In this document: positions 9,218 to 22,041 of the stretch, one piece after another
Layout: the number at the start of each line of letters is the position of its first letter
How positions within the stretch are numbered: the stretch's first letter is position 1
Source of the DNA: Pseudoxanthomonas sp. PXM03
GTDB taxonomy: Bacteria > Pseudomonadota > Gammaproteobacteria > Xanthomonadales > Xanthomonadaceae
Direction of reading: 5' to 3'
NCBI RefSeq assembly: GCF_014852005.1
Contig: NZ_JACVAU010000003.1
Location: 248,001 to 312,000, forward strand
DNA: 64,000 nucleotides
Made by a program: the position numbers and the translations under genes
The notes under the pieces: generated by a model
The model's database searches: none
Seen by the model: the letters and a program-made list of their open reading frames with translations, nothing else
Told to the model about the DNA's origin: nothing

Positions 9218-9285
9218 GTATGCGCCTCCTGTTCCACTAACTGCATGAATTTGTGCAGAATGGGCCAGAGGGAGGCGCCACATAC
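9218..9285. promoter_or_regulatory. Concentric inverted repeats between fliR and the TetR gene
   Basis: GCGCCTCC (9222-9229) pairs with GGAGGCGC (9271-9278), and inside it CTGCA (9241-9245) pairs with TGCAG (9254-9258); both pairs share a centre near base 9250. GTAT/ATAC extends the outer arms with a small bulge. It could be the fliR terminator, an operator of the downstream TetR-family regulator, or both. No T-run follows, so a simple intrinsic terminator is less likely. Confidence 0.4.
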
Positions 9286-9355
9286 GCCAGCGCACGGAAT
9301 GGACCCAGGTCCAGGCCGACGCAGGAGAGCTTCCCCCGCGAACCGGAGAATGCCT

Positions 9356-9946
9356 GTGAGTCCAAGCCCTACCCACAAGCGCCGTACCAGCCAGGAGACC
9401 CGGGAAGCCGTGCTCATCGCTGCGCGCAGGCTGTTTTTCACCAAGGGGTTCGACCAGACCACCCTGATGGACCTGGGCGAAGAAACCGGACTCAGTGCCC
9501 GCGGCGTGATCCTGCACTTCGAGACGAAGGCGGACATCATCGCCACCCTGCTGATCCGCGACTACACCGCGCGGAAGGCGCCCATGGTGGAACGCCCGCA
9601 GGGTTCGACGCATGCCCAGCGCATCCTCGATTTCTATTTCTGGACGGCGCGCGAGGACGCCGCCAACTTCATCGCGTTCCCCGCGCTTTGGAGCGTATCG
9701 GCGCGCTGGTCGCCGAGTGTCGAAGCGGAAATGAACACCGCACTGCGCCGCATGCGCGAGCCGGTGCGCCAGGAACTCAGCCGCGGCATGGCCGCCGGTG
9801 AATTCCGTGGCGTGGACATCCAGCACGCGGACGAAATGATCTGGCAGAGCTACCAGCACGGCCTGCGTGCCGTCTCGGTCAATGGCGGCACCCCGGCCAT
9901 GGCCGTGCCGCAGGTATTCAAGACGCTGGAAGCGCTGACGGCCTGA
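9356..9946 (+). CDS. TetR/AcrR-family transcriptional regulator
   Basis: A one-component repressor-type regulator of about 196 residues. The N-terminal helix-turn-helix is clear: TREAVLIAARRLFFTKGFDQTTLMDLGEETGLSARGVILHFETKADI, at about residues 12-58. The C-terminal ligand domain is variable and gives no hint of the effector. GTG 9356 is preferred because GGAGA (9345-9349) sits six bases upstream; ATG 9350 is only one base from that site. The open frame continues upstream but with no family similarity. The gene is alone on its strand between fliR and a small membrane protein, so its target is unknown; autoregulation through the upstream palindrome is possible. Confidence 0.85.
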   Translation: MSPSPTHKRRTSQETREAVLIAARRLFFTKGFDQTTLMDLGEETGLSARGVILHFETKADIIATLLIRDYTARKAPMVERPQGSTHAQRILDFYFWTAREDAANFIAFPALWSVSARWSPSVEAEMNTALRRMREPVRQELSRGMAAGEFRGVDIQHADEMIWQSYQHGLRAVSVNGGTPAMAVPQVFKTLEALTA

Positions 9947-10065
9947 GCCACGGCGCACCTGGGCGCCGTATATCGGAAGCCCGCCAGACATGTCCGGCCA
10001 CGGGCCATTCCGGGGTGGTTCCAGGTGTCATGCTGCTCGCGCCCGCTCCTGCGCAAGGAACCGCC

Positions 10066-10338
10066 ATGCGCGCCACCTCCTGCGCCCTGCTCGCTTTCTA
10101 CCTGCTGTGCTGCGTTGGCGCGCTGGGACTGATCCATGTCTCCGAGCATCAACTACTGGGGTTGCAGCCCGACCCCCTCGCGCACGCATTCGCCTGGTTG
10201 CTGGCCTTGCCATGGTCACTGTTGACCCTGCTGCCCATCGCGGGCAGCCCCACGGTGGCCTACGCGTTGACCATCGCCGGCATGCTGCTGAATCTGGCGC
10301 TGGGCGTAGTGTGGGTGGTGCGCTGGAAAGCCGGGTGA
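10066..10338 (+). CDS. Small two-helix membrane protein of unknown function
   Basis: A 90-residue hydrophobic product that I do not recognise. Two or three membrane segments are visible: ATSCALLAFYLLCCVGALGLI (2-22), a middle segment FAWLLALPWSLLTLLPIA, and YALTIAGMLLNLALGVVWVV near the C-terminus, ending in the positive RWKAG. ATG 10066 is chosen because AAGGAA (10055-10060) precedes it by five bases. It converges with the secreted-protein gene at 10421, with a hairpin between them. Confidence 0.6.
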   Translation: MRATSCALLAFYLLCCVGALGLIHVSEHQLLGLQPDPLAHAFAWLLALPWSLLTLLPIAGSPTVAYALTIAGMLLNLALGVVWVVRWKAG

Positions 10339-10362
10339 TGCCCGCAAGCGCAGGGACAGACG

Positions 10363-10392
10363 CGACAACGGCCGCGTCGGCGGCCGTTGTCG
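10363..10392. terminator. Bidirectional hairpin between convergent genes
   Basis: A perfect 13-bp GC-rich stem (CGACAACGGCCGC / GCGGCCGTTGTCG) with a four-base loop GTCG, placed between two convergent genes. There is no strong T-run on either side, so it is terminator-like rather than a textbook intrinsic terminator. Confidence 0.6.
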
Positions 10393-10420
10393 TGGATGGG
10401 ATCGGGCAACGCCGGTGCGA

Positions 10421-11050
10421 TTACTTGTCGCGGCCGTTGCCCTTGTTGCCTTGAGCCTTCCCGCTGTTGCCCTTGCCTGGATGGTCGGCGTGGGCAGGCT
10501 TGCCGCCTTGGCTCTGCTGCGCCGGCTTCCGGCCGCCTGCACCCTTGCCCTGGCCGGGACCATGCTTGGACCAGTCCACGCTGGTGCGCTGGTCGATGCG
10601 GATGGGATAGCCCCAGCGGTCGTAGGTGCCCACCGCCCCATTCTTCAGGGCATGGAAGGCCGGCGAACCGGGCTTGATGCCCATCTGCTTGGCGAGGTTG
10701 CCCCAACCCTGGCCCGGATTGCGTTCGTAACGTTGCACGACATCCAGACAGGGAATGCCGAGCGCGCGCGCGATGGCGCAGGCGAAGTACACATCGGCGG
10801 GGGCCCACCCGCGACGGTCGAGCAGATCCAGGACCAGCGAGCGCGGCGCGCCGTAGTGCCCGGTCATCTCGGAAACGAACGGGTCCCGGTACCGGCGTCC
10901 GTAGTCGTTGATCTCTCCCAGGCGGGTGTCGACCCATACATCACCGGTGCGGATGTTGTAGCCCACGGTCTGCGCATGGACAGGTTCGGCGCCCGCCCAG
11001 GCGGAAGCGCATACCGCAAAGATCACGGCCCAGCGTGCGAATGCTCTCAT
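10421..11050 (-). CDS. Secreted protein with basic Gly/Lys-rich tail, unknown function
   Basis: A 209-residue product with a signal peptide (residues 1-26, ending PVHA). The mature part begins QTVGYNIRTGDVWVDTRLGEINDYG and includes a Cys pair in the FACAIARALGIPCLDVV region. The last 50 residues are low-complexity and rich in Gly, Lys, Gln, Asn and His (GKGNSGKAQGNKGNGRDK), which suggests binding to a polyanion or cell surface. The start is the ATG at 11050 with AGGAGA seven bases upstream; the frame extends further but without a ribosome site. I do not recognise a named family. It is divergent from the GGDEF gene. Confidence 0.75.
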   Translation of the reverse strand: MRAFARWAVIFAVCASAWAGAEPVHAQTVGYNIRTGDVWVDTRLGEINDYGRRYRDPFVSEMTGHYGAPRSLVLDLLDRRGWAPADVYFACAIARALGIPCLDVVQRYERNPGQGWGNLAKQMGIKPGSPAFHALKNGAVGTYDRWGYPIRIDQRTSVDWSKHGPGQGKGAGGRKPAQQSQGGKPAHADHPGKGNSGKAQGNKGNGRDK

Positions 11051-11319
11051 GCCACTTCTCCTGCTTCGGGAGGCCGGAGTGTTGATGCTCCGCACTGAAT
11101 GGGCAATGACGTACCGAACGCCGTGCCATGCGAATCCGGCACGCGCTGCCGAGCGCTCGCGCACGCCGATGCCAACGCCCAAGCGTGACTCTCATCACGC
11201 CCGTCCACGGGCAACCGCATACACTGCGCGGTGGTCCATCTCCGCCGACTTGCCTGCGATCGCGTGAACGTTTGAACGACGAAGAAGCATCCCGCCCCCG
11301 GGCGCATCCGGCCCTTGCC

Positions 11320-12303
11320 ATGAAGCCGACCCGCCGCGACTTCCGCCTCGACATCATCGTCCTGCTGGGTTCGATCACGGGCGTCACCATCACCGTCTTC
11401 GGCATCTATCGCTGGCTCAGCGGGCAGCACGCCCTCGCCTGGCTCGACTTCGCGATCGTCGCCTGCGTCATGCTGCCTGTGCTGTATGCCTGGCGAACCG
11501 GCGAGAGCATCCGGGCCGGCGCAGCGCTGTGCGTGTTGAACTCGGCAGGCACGCTGGCGGCGTGCCTGATGGCGGGACACACCGCACTGACATGGATCTA
11601 CCTGGTACTGCTGACCAACTTCTTCATCGCCAACCGCTGGCTGGCGGCCTCCGCCAACCTCGTCATCCTGGTCGGCGTGCAGTTGCTGCCCGACTTCTTC
11701 CACGACGGATTCCACGCCACGTCCGTGGCGGTCAGCGTGCTGCTGATCACCGGTTTCTCGTACATCTTCGCCAAGCGCACGCAGGGAGACCGGGCGCGGC
11801 TGGAGAAGCTGGCCGCGATCGATGCGCTGACCGGCGTCCCCAACCGGCGCAGCATGGAGCGCGCGCTTGCGGATGCGGTGGATACATTCCAGCGGAGCGG
11901 ACACAACTACGGGCTGGTCGTGCTCGACCTTGACCGTTTCAAGGACGTCAACGACCAGTACGGACATGCTGCCGGCGATGCCGCCATCGCCGACCTCGCC
12001 TCGATCCTGCGTTTCGAGATGCGCCGCAACGACCAGGTGTTCCGCTTCGGCGGCGAAGAGTTCGTCGCCCTGCTGGACCTCGACAACAGCCAGGACCTGG
12101 AAGCCGCCACGGAGCGCCTGCGCAAGGCCGTGCGCAGCGCCCTGCGCGGTCCCGGCGGGCGTATCACCATCTCGCTCGGCGCAGCGCTGCTGCGCGAGCA
12201 GGAAAAGACCTGGCACGACTGGTTTTCGCGCGCCGACGCCGCGCTCTACCGCGCGAAGTCGGCCGGTCGCGACAGCTACGTGATCGCCGACGACCTGTTC
12301 TAG
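11320..12303 (+). CDS. Membrane diguanylate cyclase with intact I-site
   Basis: Predicted to make c-di-GMP from two GTP. The 327-residue product has five or six membrane helices in residues 10-152 and a cytoplasmic GGDEF domain from about 160. The active-site motif is GGEEF (244-248), the metal/GTP segment is VLDLDRFKDVNDQYGH (201-216), and the product-inhibition I-site RRND (235-238) stands exactly five residues before GGEEF. All features needed for activity and feedback control are therefore present. ATG 11320 has no clear ribosome site; TTG 11272 is an alternative start that would add 16 residues. GGDEF genes between fliR and flhB are also seen in Xanthomonas, from memory. Confidence 0.88.
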   Translation: MKPTRRDFRLDIIVLLGSITGVTITVFGIYRWLSGQHALAWLDFAIVACVMLPVLYAWRTGESIRAGAALCVLNSAGTLAACLMAGHTALTWIYLVLLTNFFIANRWLAASANLVILVGVQLLPDFFHDGFHATSVAVSVLLITGFSYIFAKRTQGDRARLEKLAAIDALTGVPNRRSMERALADAVDTFQRSGHNYGLVVLDLDRFKDVNDQYGHAAGDAAIADLASILRFEMRRNDQVFRFGGEEFVALLDLDNSQDLEAATERLRKAVRSALRGPGGRITISLGAALLREQEKTWHDWFSRADAALYRAKSAGRDSYVIADDLF

Positions 12304-12447
12304 GCCTGCGTTGAATCGCGTGGCCGACCGGCGGCTTCGCACGCGTCACTGCCCCGGTTTCCCTGCCGTGGTCCCAGCGAACGCCAGGACCCATCGGCGC
12401 TTGAACTGAAAGTCCCTGCATTCGCACGCGATGGAATCCAGCATCGG

Positions 12448-12475
12448 CCGGGATGACGGTATCGGGATCATCCGG
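12448..12475 (-). terminator. Weak hairpin downstream of czcA
   Basis: CCGGGATGA and TCATCCGG pair imperfectly (one bulged G) around an eleven-base loop, about 20 bases beyond the czcA stop on the minus strand. The rest of the 190-base gap between the GGDEF gene and czcA shows nothing else I can support. Confidence 0.3.
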
Positions 12476-12494
12476 CAAGGCATGGTCGCTGAGC

Positions 12495-16934
<4,440 letters not shown>

Positions 16935-16938
<4 letters not shown>

Positions 16939-18218
16939 GGCGTGCTTCCTTGTTCGGCAGTTGCGGTCCCGGCCACGAGGGCTTGGCCGGTAAGGCGTTG
17001 GAGTTCGATCAACGCGCGGTGTGCTTCGAGCGCAGCCTCGAGTTGCTGGCGGCGAGTGGAGGTGGTGTCGGACTGCAACTGCGCCCACTCCAGGTAGCTG
17101 ACCGCGCCGGCCCGGTAGGCACGCTCGGCCGCCTGTTCGGCGAGCAGCAGGCGCGGCAGCACGTCGTCCTGCATGCGCTGCACTTCGAGCTGCGAAACGC
17201 GATAGCGGCCGTGGGCGTCGGTGAGCGTCGAGTACAGTGCGATATCACGCGATTCGCGCTCGATGTCCAGCGCCGCCAGGTCTGCTTCCGCAGCCCTCGC
17301 TTCGGGGCCGGCACGGCGCGCGCTTCCCAACGGCAGCGACACGCTGCCGACCAGTGCCGTGTCGCCGCTTTCCTGCAGCCGGCGCACACCGACCTGCCAA
17401 TCGAGGTCTGCCGTCCCGCTGCTGCGCGCCAGGCGCAGGCGGGCCTCGCGCAGGCGGCGCTCGTCGGCGAACTGGGCAAGTTCCGGCGTGCCTTGCAGCA
17501 GCGCGGCCAGGGCTTGCGTGTCTTCGATGGCCGGCAGCGCCAGAGGATCGCCTGGGGCCACTGCGAACCCGGGATCACGCTCGCCCCACAGCGCGGCCAG
17601 ATGCTGGCGCGCGGCGTCCTGCTGCTGCTTCGCACGTGCCGCCGCCATCTCTGCACGCGCCAGTGCGGCCTGCGCGGTGAGGAGCACCGACTCCGGGGAC
17701 GCGCCTGCCTGCAGCCGCTGTCGCGCGGCCGCCACGGTGCGGCGGCGTTGCGCGCCGTCCTGTTCGGCGATCTCGTGTTGCGCGTGCGCGGCGGTGACGG
17801 CCAGATAGCGGCGCGCCACCTCCGCCAGCAGGTCAAGGCGTTGCGCCTCGCGCTGCACGGCCAGGGCATCGATGCGCGCCTGTGCCAGCGTGCGGCGGGC
17901 ATCCAGCTTGCCGCCCCGTTCCAGCACGCCGGCCAATGTCAGCGTGAGTTCGGCCCCGGAGAAACCACGGGCGTCGCCCGTGCCCAGCATGTTCTCCACC
18001 TGGATGCCGGCGCTCAACGGTGGGCGCAGGATCGCGGCGTCGCGCTCAGCAAGCAGTGCGTCGGTGCGGGCGCCGAACAGGCGCAGGTCGGGATGGACAC
18101 GGGCAACGCGCGCAATGGCGTCGTCCAGCGTCAGGGACTCAACAGCGGGCGATGGCGCCTGTGCATGTACGCACGGCGCGATCGCGAAGGCGGCCAGTGC
18201 CGCCAGTCGCAACCTCAT
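16935..18218 (-). CDS. czcC: CzcC-type outer-membrane efflux channel
   Basis: TolC-family outer-membrane factor of the metal efflux system. The 427-residue product has a signal peptide (1-21, ending CVHAQ) and two repeats of long amphipathic helices typical of the family (ESLTLDDAIARVARVHPDLR; later GQRLTG-type ending). It is first of the czcCBA trio, overlapping czcB by four bases. A GGAGAATTCC site lies just upstream of the ATG. Confidence 0.9.
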
Positions 18219-18280
18219 GGGAATTCTCCGGAAAGTCGGTGATGGAGCGCGGGCGACAAGACGTCAGCCCGGCATGGACA

Positions 18281-18673
18281 TCACGCGCTGATCGGAGGAC
18301 GCAGCAGGGACGTGGCCGGCGCGCGTGGCACCGGCACCGTGGCCGCGACGGGCGCGGCGGAAAGCAGCTTCATGGCGGGCACGCGCATCGCCGCGGGCAC
18401 GATGGCGGTCAGGTGGCCGCAGCAGTGGCTGGCGTGCATCAGGGCGTGCAGAAGATCCCCCTCGCCCGCCTCCCCATCCGCATGACCATGGTCGTTGCCT
18501 GCGGATTCACCCGCATGTTCGCTGACCGCATGCAGATGGTCGCCGCCGCTGCCCAGCTCGTGCAGGTCGCCCAGCGAGGCCAGTACCGGGTTCGCCAGCA
18601 CGGCCAGCAACAGCACCGCCAGCGCGGGCAGGCGCAGCAGCCGGAAGCAATGGCGGCGGAGAAGACGGAGCAT
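18281..18673 (-). CDS. Small His-rich periplasmic metal protein (CzcI/CopL-like)
   Basis: A 130-residue product with an N-terminal membrane/signal segment (LPALAVLLLAVLANPVLA, about 15-32) and a histidine- and acid-rich middle: HELGSGGDHLHAVSEHAG, then HGHADGEAGEGD, then HASHCCGH. Such small His-rich exported proteins (CzcI, CopL) precede metal-efflux operons and modulate their expression or bind the metal. Here it lies 62 bases upstream of czcC on the same strand, so it is probably the first gene of the operon. The family name is an inference from composition and place. Confidence 0.7.
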   Translation of the reverse strand: MLRLLRRHCFRLLRLPALAVLLLAVLANPVLASLGDLHELGSGGDHLHAVSEHAGESAGNDHGHADGEAGEGDLLHALMHASHCCGHLTAIVPAAMRVPAMKLLSAAPVAATVPVPRAPATSLLRPPISA

Positions 18674-18737
18674 CGGTCCGCATCCTAGCGGCTGCCATCG
18701 ACGTTAGACAATTCCACGTCGCACCGCGGTCACGAAC

Positions 18738-18753
18738 TGGAACAGGTCTTGCA
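18738..18753 (+). promoter_or_regulatory. Sigma-54-type promoter for flhB operon
   Basis: TGGAACAGGTCTTGCA matches the -24/-12 consensus TGGCAC-N5-TTGCA with one mismatch and the exact GG-N10-GC spacing. It lies 31 bases before the flhB ATG, giving a leader of about 20 bases. The divergent czcI-like gene starts only 65 bases away, so the two promoters share this short region. Confidence 0.75.
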
Positions 18754-18784
18754 GTGCCCCCTCCGACCCCGTCGGAAACGCGCC

Positions 18785-19915
18785 ATGTCTGAGCAGGACG
18801 AAAGCGGCGAACGCACAGAACTTCCTACCGAAAAACGACGCCGCGAAGCCCGTGAGCAGGGCAACATCCCGCGGTCGCGCGAGCTGGCGACGGCGGCCGT
18901 CTTCGGGGCCGGCGTGCTGGCGATCATCGCGATGGGTCCGGGCCTGGCACGCGACACGCTGGGCTGGATGAAGATCGCGCTGACACCCGACCCCGCGCTG
19001 ATGCGCCAGCCGGACCAGCTGTTCGGGCATGTCGGCCTGCTGCTGCTGAAGCTGCTGGCCGTGGTCGCGCCGGTGGCCGGCATCTGTGTGCTGGCCGGCC
19101 TGGCCGCACCGATCGCGATGAGCGGCGTCCAGTTCTCGCAGAAGGCGCTGATGCCGGATTTCAAGCGGCTCAGCCCCGCCGCCGGCCTCAAGCGGCTGTA
19201 TGGCGCCGAGAGCGTGGCAGAGTTGTTGAAGTCCCTGCTGCGCGTGGCCCTGATCGGCGGGGCGGCGGCGATCTGCCTGAAGCTGGGCCTGAATCCGCTG
19301 CGCGAACTGCTGACCATGCCGCTCGAACAAGCGGTTCGCAGCGGCCTGAAATTCACCAGCACGTTGCTGCTGGCCACCACCGGCGGCCTGATCCTGCTCG
19401 CCGCCATCGACGCGCCCTACCAGAAGTGGAACTGGCTACGGAAGCTGAAGATGACCCGTGAAGAGCTGCGCAAGGAGATGAAGGAGAGCGAGGGCAGCCC
19501 GGAGGTGAAGGGCCGCATCCGCCAGATGCAGCACCAGCTGTCGCAGCGCCGGATGATGGAAGACGTGCCGACCGCCGACGTGATCGTGGTCAACCCGACC
19601 CACTACGCCGTCGCGCTGAAGTACCAGGCCGGGCAGATGGGCGCACCCACGGTGGTCGCCAAGGGCGTGGACGAACTGGCCATGCGGATCCGCGAAGTGG
19701 CCGATGCCCACCGCATCGCCATCGTCTCGGCGCCCCCTTTGGCACGCGCCTTGTATCGCGAAGGTCAACTTGGCCGGGAAATCCCCGTGAGACTCTACGC
19801 CGCCGTCGCCCAGATCCTGTCCTACGTGTACCAGCTGCGTGCCTGGCGCGTGGGCGAGGCGCCGCTGCCCGACCTGCCCGCGGTGGACGTGGATGAGCAC
19901 GGGGGCAAGGCATGA
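18785..19915 (+). CDS. flhB: FlhB, export specificity switch
   Basis: FlhB is the membrane export protein that self-cleaves and switches substrate class when FliK signals hook completion. The 376-residue product begins SEQDESGERTELPTEKRRREAREQGNIPRSREL, a conserved basic amphipathic start, has four membrane helices, and carries the autocleavage motif NPTH at about 269-272 in VVNPTHYAVALKY. ATG 18785 gives this conserved N-terminus; the frame upstream runs into the sigma-54 promoter. Overlaps flhA by four bases. Confidence 0.98.
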   Translation: MSEQDESGERTELPTEKRRREAREQGNIPRSRELATAAVFGAGVLAIIAMGPGLARDTLGWMKIALTPDPALMRQPDQLFGHVGLLLLKLLAVVAPVAGICVLAGLAAPIAMSGVQFSQKALMPDFKRLSPAAGLKRLYGAESVAELLKSLLRVALIGGAAAICLKLGLNPLRELLTMPLEQAVRSGLKFTSTLLLATTGGLILLAAIDAPYQKWNWLRKLKMTREELRKEMKESEGSPEVKGRIRQMQHQLSQRRMMEDVPTADVIVVNPTHYAVALKYQAGQMGAPTVVAKGVDELAMRIREVADAHRIAIVSAPPLARALYREGQLGREIPVRLYAAVAQILSYVYQLRAWRVGEAPLPDLPAVDVDEHGGKA

Positions 19916-21993
19916 GCGCGCAACCCGTCGGCGGCATGCGCTGGATGGAGACGCTGAAGAACGGCCTCGGCGCCCCCTTGGTCGTGCTGGCGCTGCTGGC
20001 CATGATCGTGGTGCCGCTGGCACCGCCGGTGCTGGATGCGCTCTTCAGCTTCAACATCGCCATCTCGCTCGTGGTGCTGCTGGCGGTGATCTACGTGAAG
20101 CGTCCTCTGGACTTCACGATCTTCCCGATCATCCTGCTGATGACCACGATGCTGCGGCTGGCGCTGAACGTGGCGTCCACGCGCGTGATCCTGCTCAACG
20201 GCCAGAACGGCCACGAAGCTGCGGGTAAGGTCATCGCCGCCTTCGGCGAATTCGTGGTGGGCGGCAACTACGCGGTCGGCATCGTCGTGTTCGCCATCCT
20301 GACCATCATCAACTTCGTGGTCATCACCAAGGGCGCGGGGCGCATCGCCGAGGTGTCGGCGCGTTTCATCCTGGACGCCATGCCCGGCAAGCAGATGGCC
20401 ATCGACGCCGACCTCAACGCCGGCGTCCTGACCCGCGAGGAGGCCAAGGCCCGCCGCGAGGAAGTGCGCGCGGAAGCCGACTTCTACGGCTCGATGGACG
20501 GCGCCAACAAGTTCATCCGCGGCGACGCCATCGCCGGCATCCTCATCCTGTTCATCAACCTCATCGGCGGTTTCGCCGTGGGCATGTTCCAGCACGGCAT
20601 GCCCGCTGCGGAAGCGGCCTCGACCTATACCCTGCTGTCGATCGGCGACGGCCTGGTCGCCCAGTTGCCTGCGCTGCTGGTGTCCTCGGCGGTGGCGATG
20701 CTGGTCACCCGCGCCTCGCGCTCGGAAGACATGGGCAAGGCCGTGATGGGCCAAGCGTTCGGCCAGCACAAGGCGCTGGCAGTGGCCGCCGGCGTGCTGG
20801 GCCTGGTCGGGCTGGTGCCCGGCATGCCCAACGTCGCCTTTTTGACGCTGGCCGCCGGCATCGGTTACCTGGCCTGGAAGATGTGGAAGCGGACCCAGGA
20901 AAGCCCCGAGGCCGCTGCCGGCGACCTAGCGGCCCTGCCTGCACCCGGTGCCCCCGACCGCAACGCCGAGCTGACCTGGGACGAACTGCGCCCGGTCGAT
21001 CCGCTGGGCCTGGAAGTCGGCTACCGGCTGATCCCGCTGGTGGACAAGAACCAGGGCGGTGAGCTGATGTCGCGGATCAAGGCCGTGCGCCGCAAGCTGA
21101 CCCAGGACCTCGGCTTCCTGGTGCCGCCGGTGCACATCCGCGACAACCTCGAACTGCCGTCCAACGGCTACCGCCTGCTGGTGCATGGCGTGCCGGTGGC
21201 GTCGGCCGAGATCCATCCCGACCGCGAGCTGGCCCTCGATCCGGGCGGCGCGTTCGGCGCCATCGACGGCATCCCCGGCAAGGACCCGGCGTTCGGGCTG
21301 GACGCGGTGTGGATCCAGTCGCACCAGAAGGCCACCGCCGAATCGCTGGGCTATACCGTGGTCGATCCGGCCACCGTGATGGCCACCCATCTCTCGCACT
21401 TGGTGCGCGAACACGCGCCGGAGTTGCTGGGCCACGAGGAAGTGCAGCAGTTGCTGTCCCAGCTGGGCCGCAGCGCGCCGAAGCTGGTCGAGGACCTCAC
21501 CCCGAAGGCGCTGCCGCTGGCCACCGTGGTGCGCGTGCTGCAGAACCTGCTGATCGAGCGCGTGCCGATCCGCCAGCTGCGCCGCATCGTCGAGGCGCTG
21601 GTCGAGTTCGCCCCGCAGAACGCCGATCCGGCCGCGCTGACCGCCGCGGTGCGGACCTCGCTGGGCCGCTTCATCGTGCAGGAAATCTCCGGCATGGCGC
21701 CGGAACTGCCCGTCTATACCTTGGCGCCGAATCTGGAACGCGTCTTGCAGGACAGTACCCAGGGAACCGGCGCGGCGCTGGAACCGGGACTGGCGGAACG
21801 CCTGCACCAGAGCCTCGCCGACGTGGTGAACAAGCAGGAAGCCCGCAGCGAGCCTGCGGTGGTGCTGGTACCGGGTTCGGTCCGCGCCGCCCTCGCCCGC
21901 CTGGTCCGCCACAGCGTCCCCTCGCTGTCGGTGCTGGCCTACAGCGAGGTTCCCGAGGACAAGCGGTTGAAGCTGGTCGGCACGATCAGCTGA
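19912..21993 (+). CDS. flhA: FlhA, export gate protein
   Basis: FlhA forms the nonameric ring that receives export cargo and uses the proton gradient. The 693-residue product has eight membrane helices in the first half, the FHIPEP-family signature region (RPLDFTIFPIILLMTTMLRLALNVASTR), and the conserved cytoplasmic loop RIAEVSARFILDAMPGKQMAIDADL. The C-terminal soluble domain starts near residue 360. Start overlaps flhB (ATGA); flhF follows after 48 bases. Confidence 0.98.
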   Translation: MSAQPVGGMRWMETLKNGLGAPLVVLALLAMIVVPLAPPVLDALFSFNIAISLVVLLAVIYVKRPLDFTIFPIILLMTTMLRLALNVASTRVILLNGQNGHEAAGKVIAAFGEFVVGGNYAVGIVVFAILTIINFVVITKGAGRIAEVSARFILDAMPGKQMAIDADLNAGVLTREEAKARREEVRAEADFYGSMDGANKFIRGDAIAGILILFINLIGGFAVGMFQHGMPAAEAASTYTLLSIGDGLVAQLPALLVSSAVAMLVTRASRSEDMGKAVMGQAFGQHKALAVAAGVLGLVGLVPGMPNVAFLTLAAGIGYLAWKMWKRTQESPEAAAGDLAALPAPGAPDRNAELTWDELRPVDPLGLEVGYRLIPLVDKNQGGELMSRIKAVRRKLTQDLGFLVPPVHIRDNLELPSNGYRLLVHGVPVASAEIHPDRELALDPGGAFGAIDGIPGKDPAFGLDAVWIQSHQKATAESLGYTVVDPATVMATHLSHLVREHAPELLGHEEVQQLLSQLGRSAPKLVEDLTPKALPLATVVRVLQNLLIERVPIRQLRRIVEALVEFAPQNADPAALTAAVRTSLGRFIVQEISGMAPELPVYTLAPNLERVLQDSTQGTGAALEPGLAERLHQSLADVVNKQEARSEPAVVLVPGSVRAALARLVRHSVPSLSVLAYSEVPEDKRLKLVGTIS

Positions 21994-22041
21994 GACCGGA
22001 AGCAGCAGAACCCGACGCGACATCGAACCGGATAGCACGCC

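Noticed and set aside
11051-11319. Promoters in the divergent gap before the GGDEF gene
   Set aside because: I found no convincing -35/-10 pair, FliA or sigma-54 match on either strand; nothing to report in this gap beyond the ribosome site of the secreted-protein gene.
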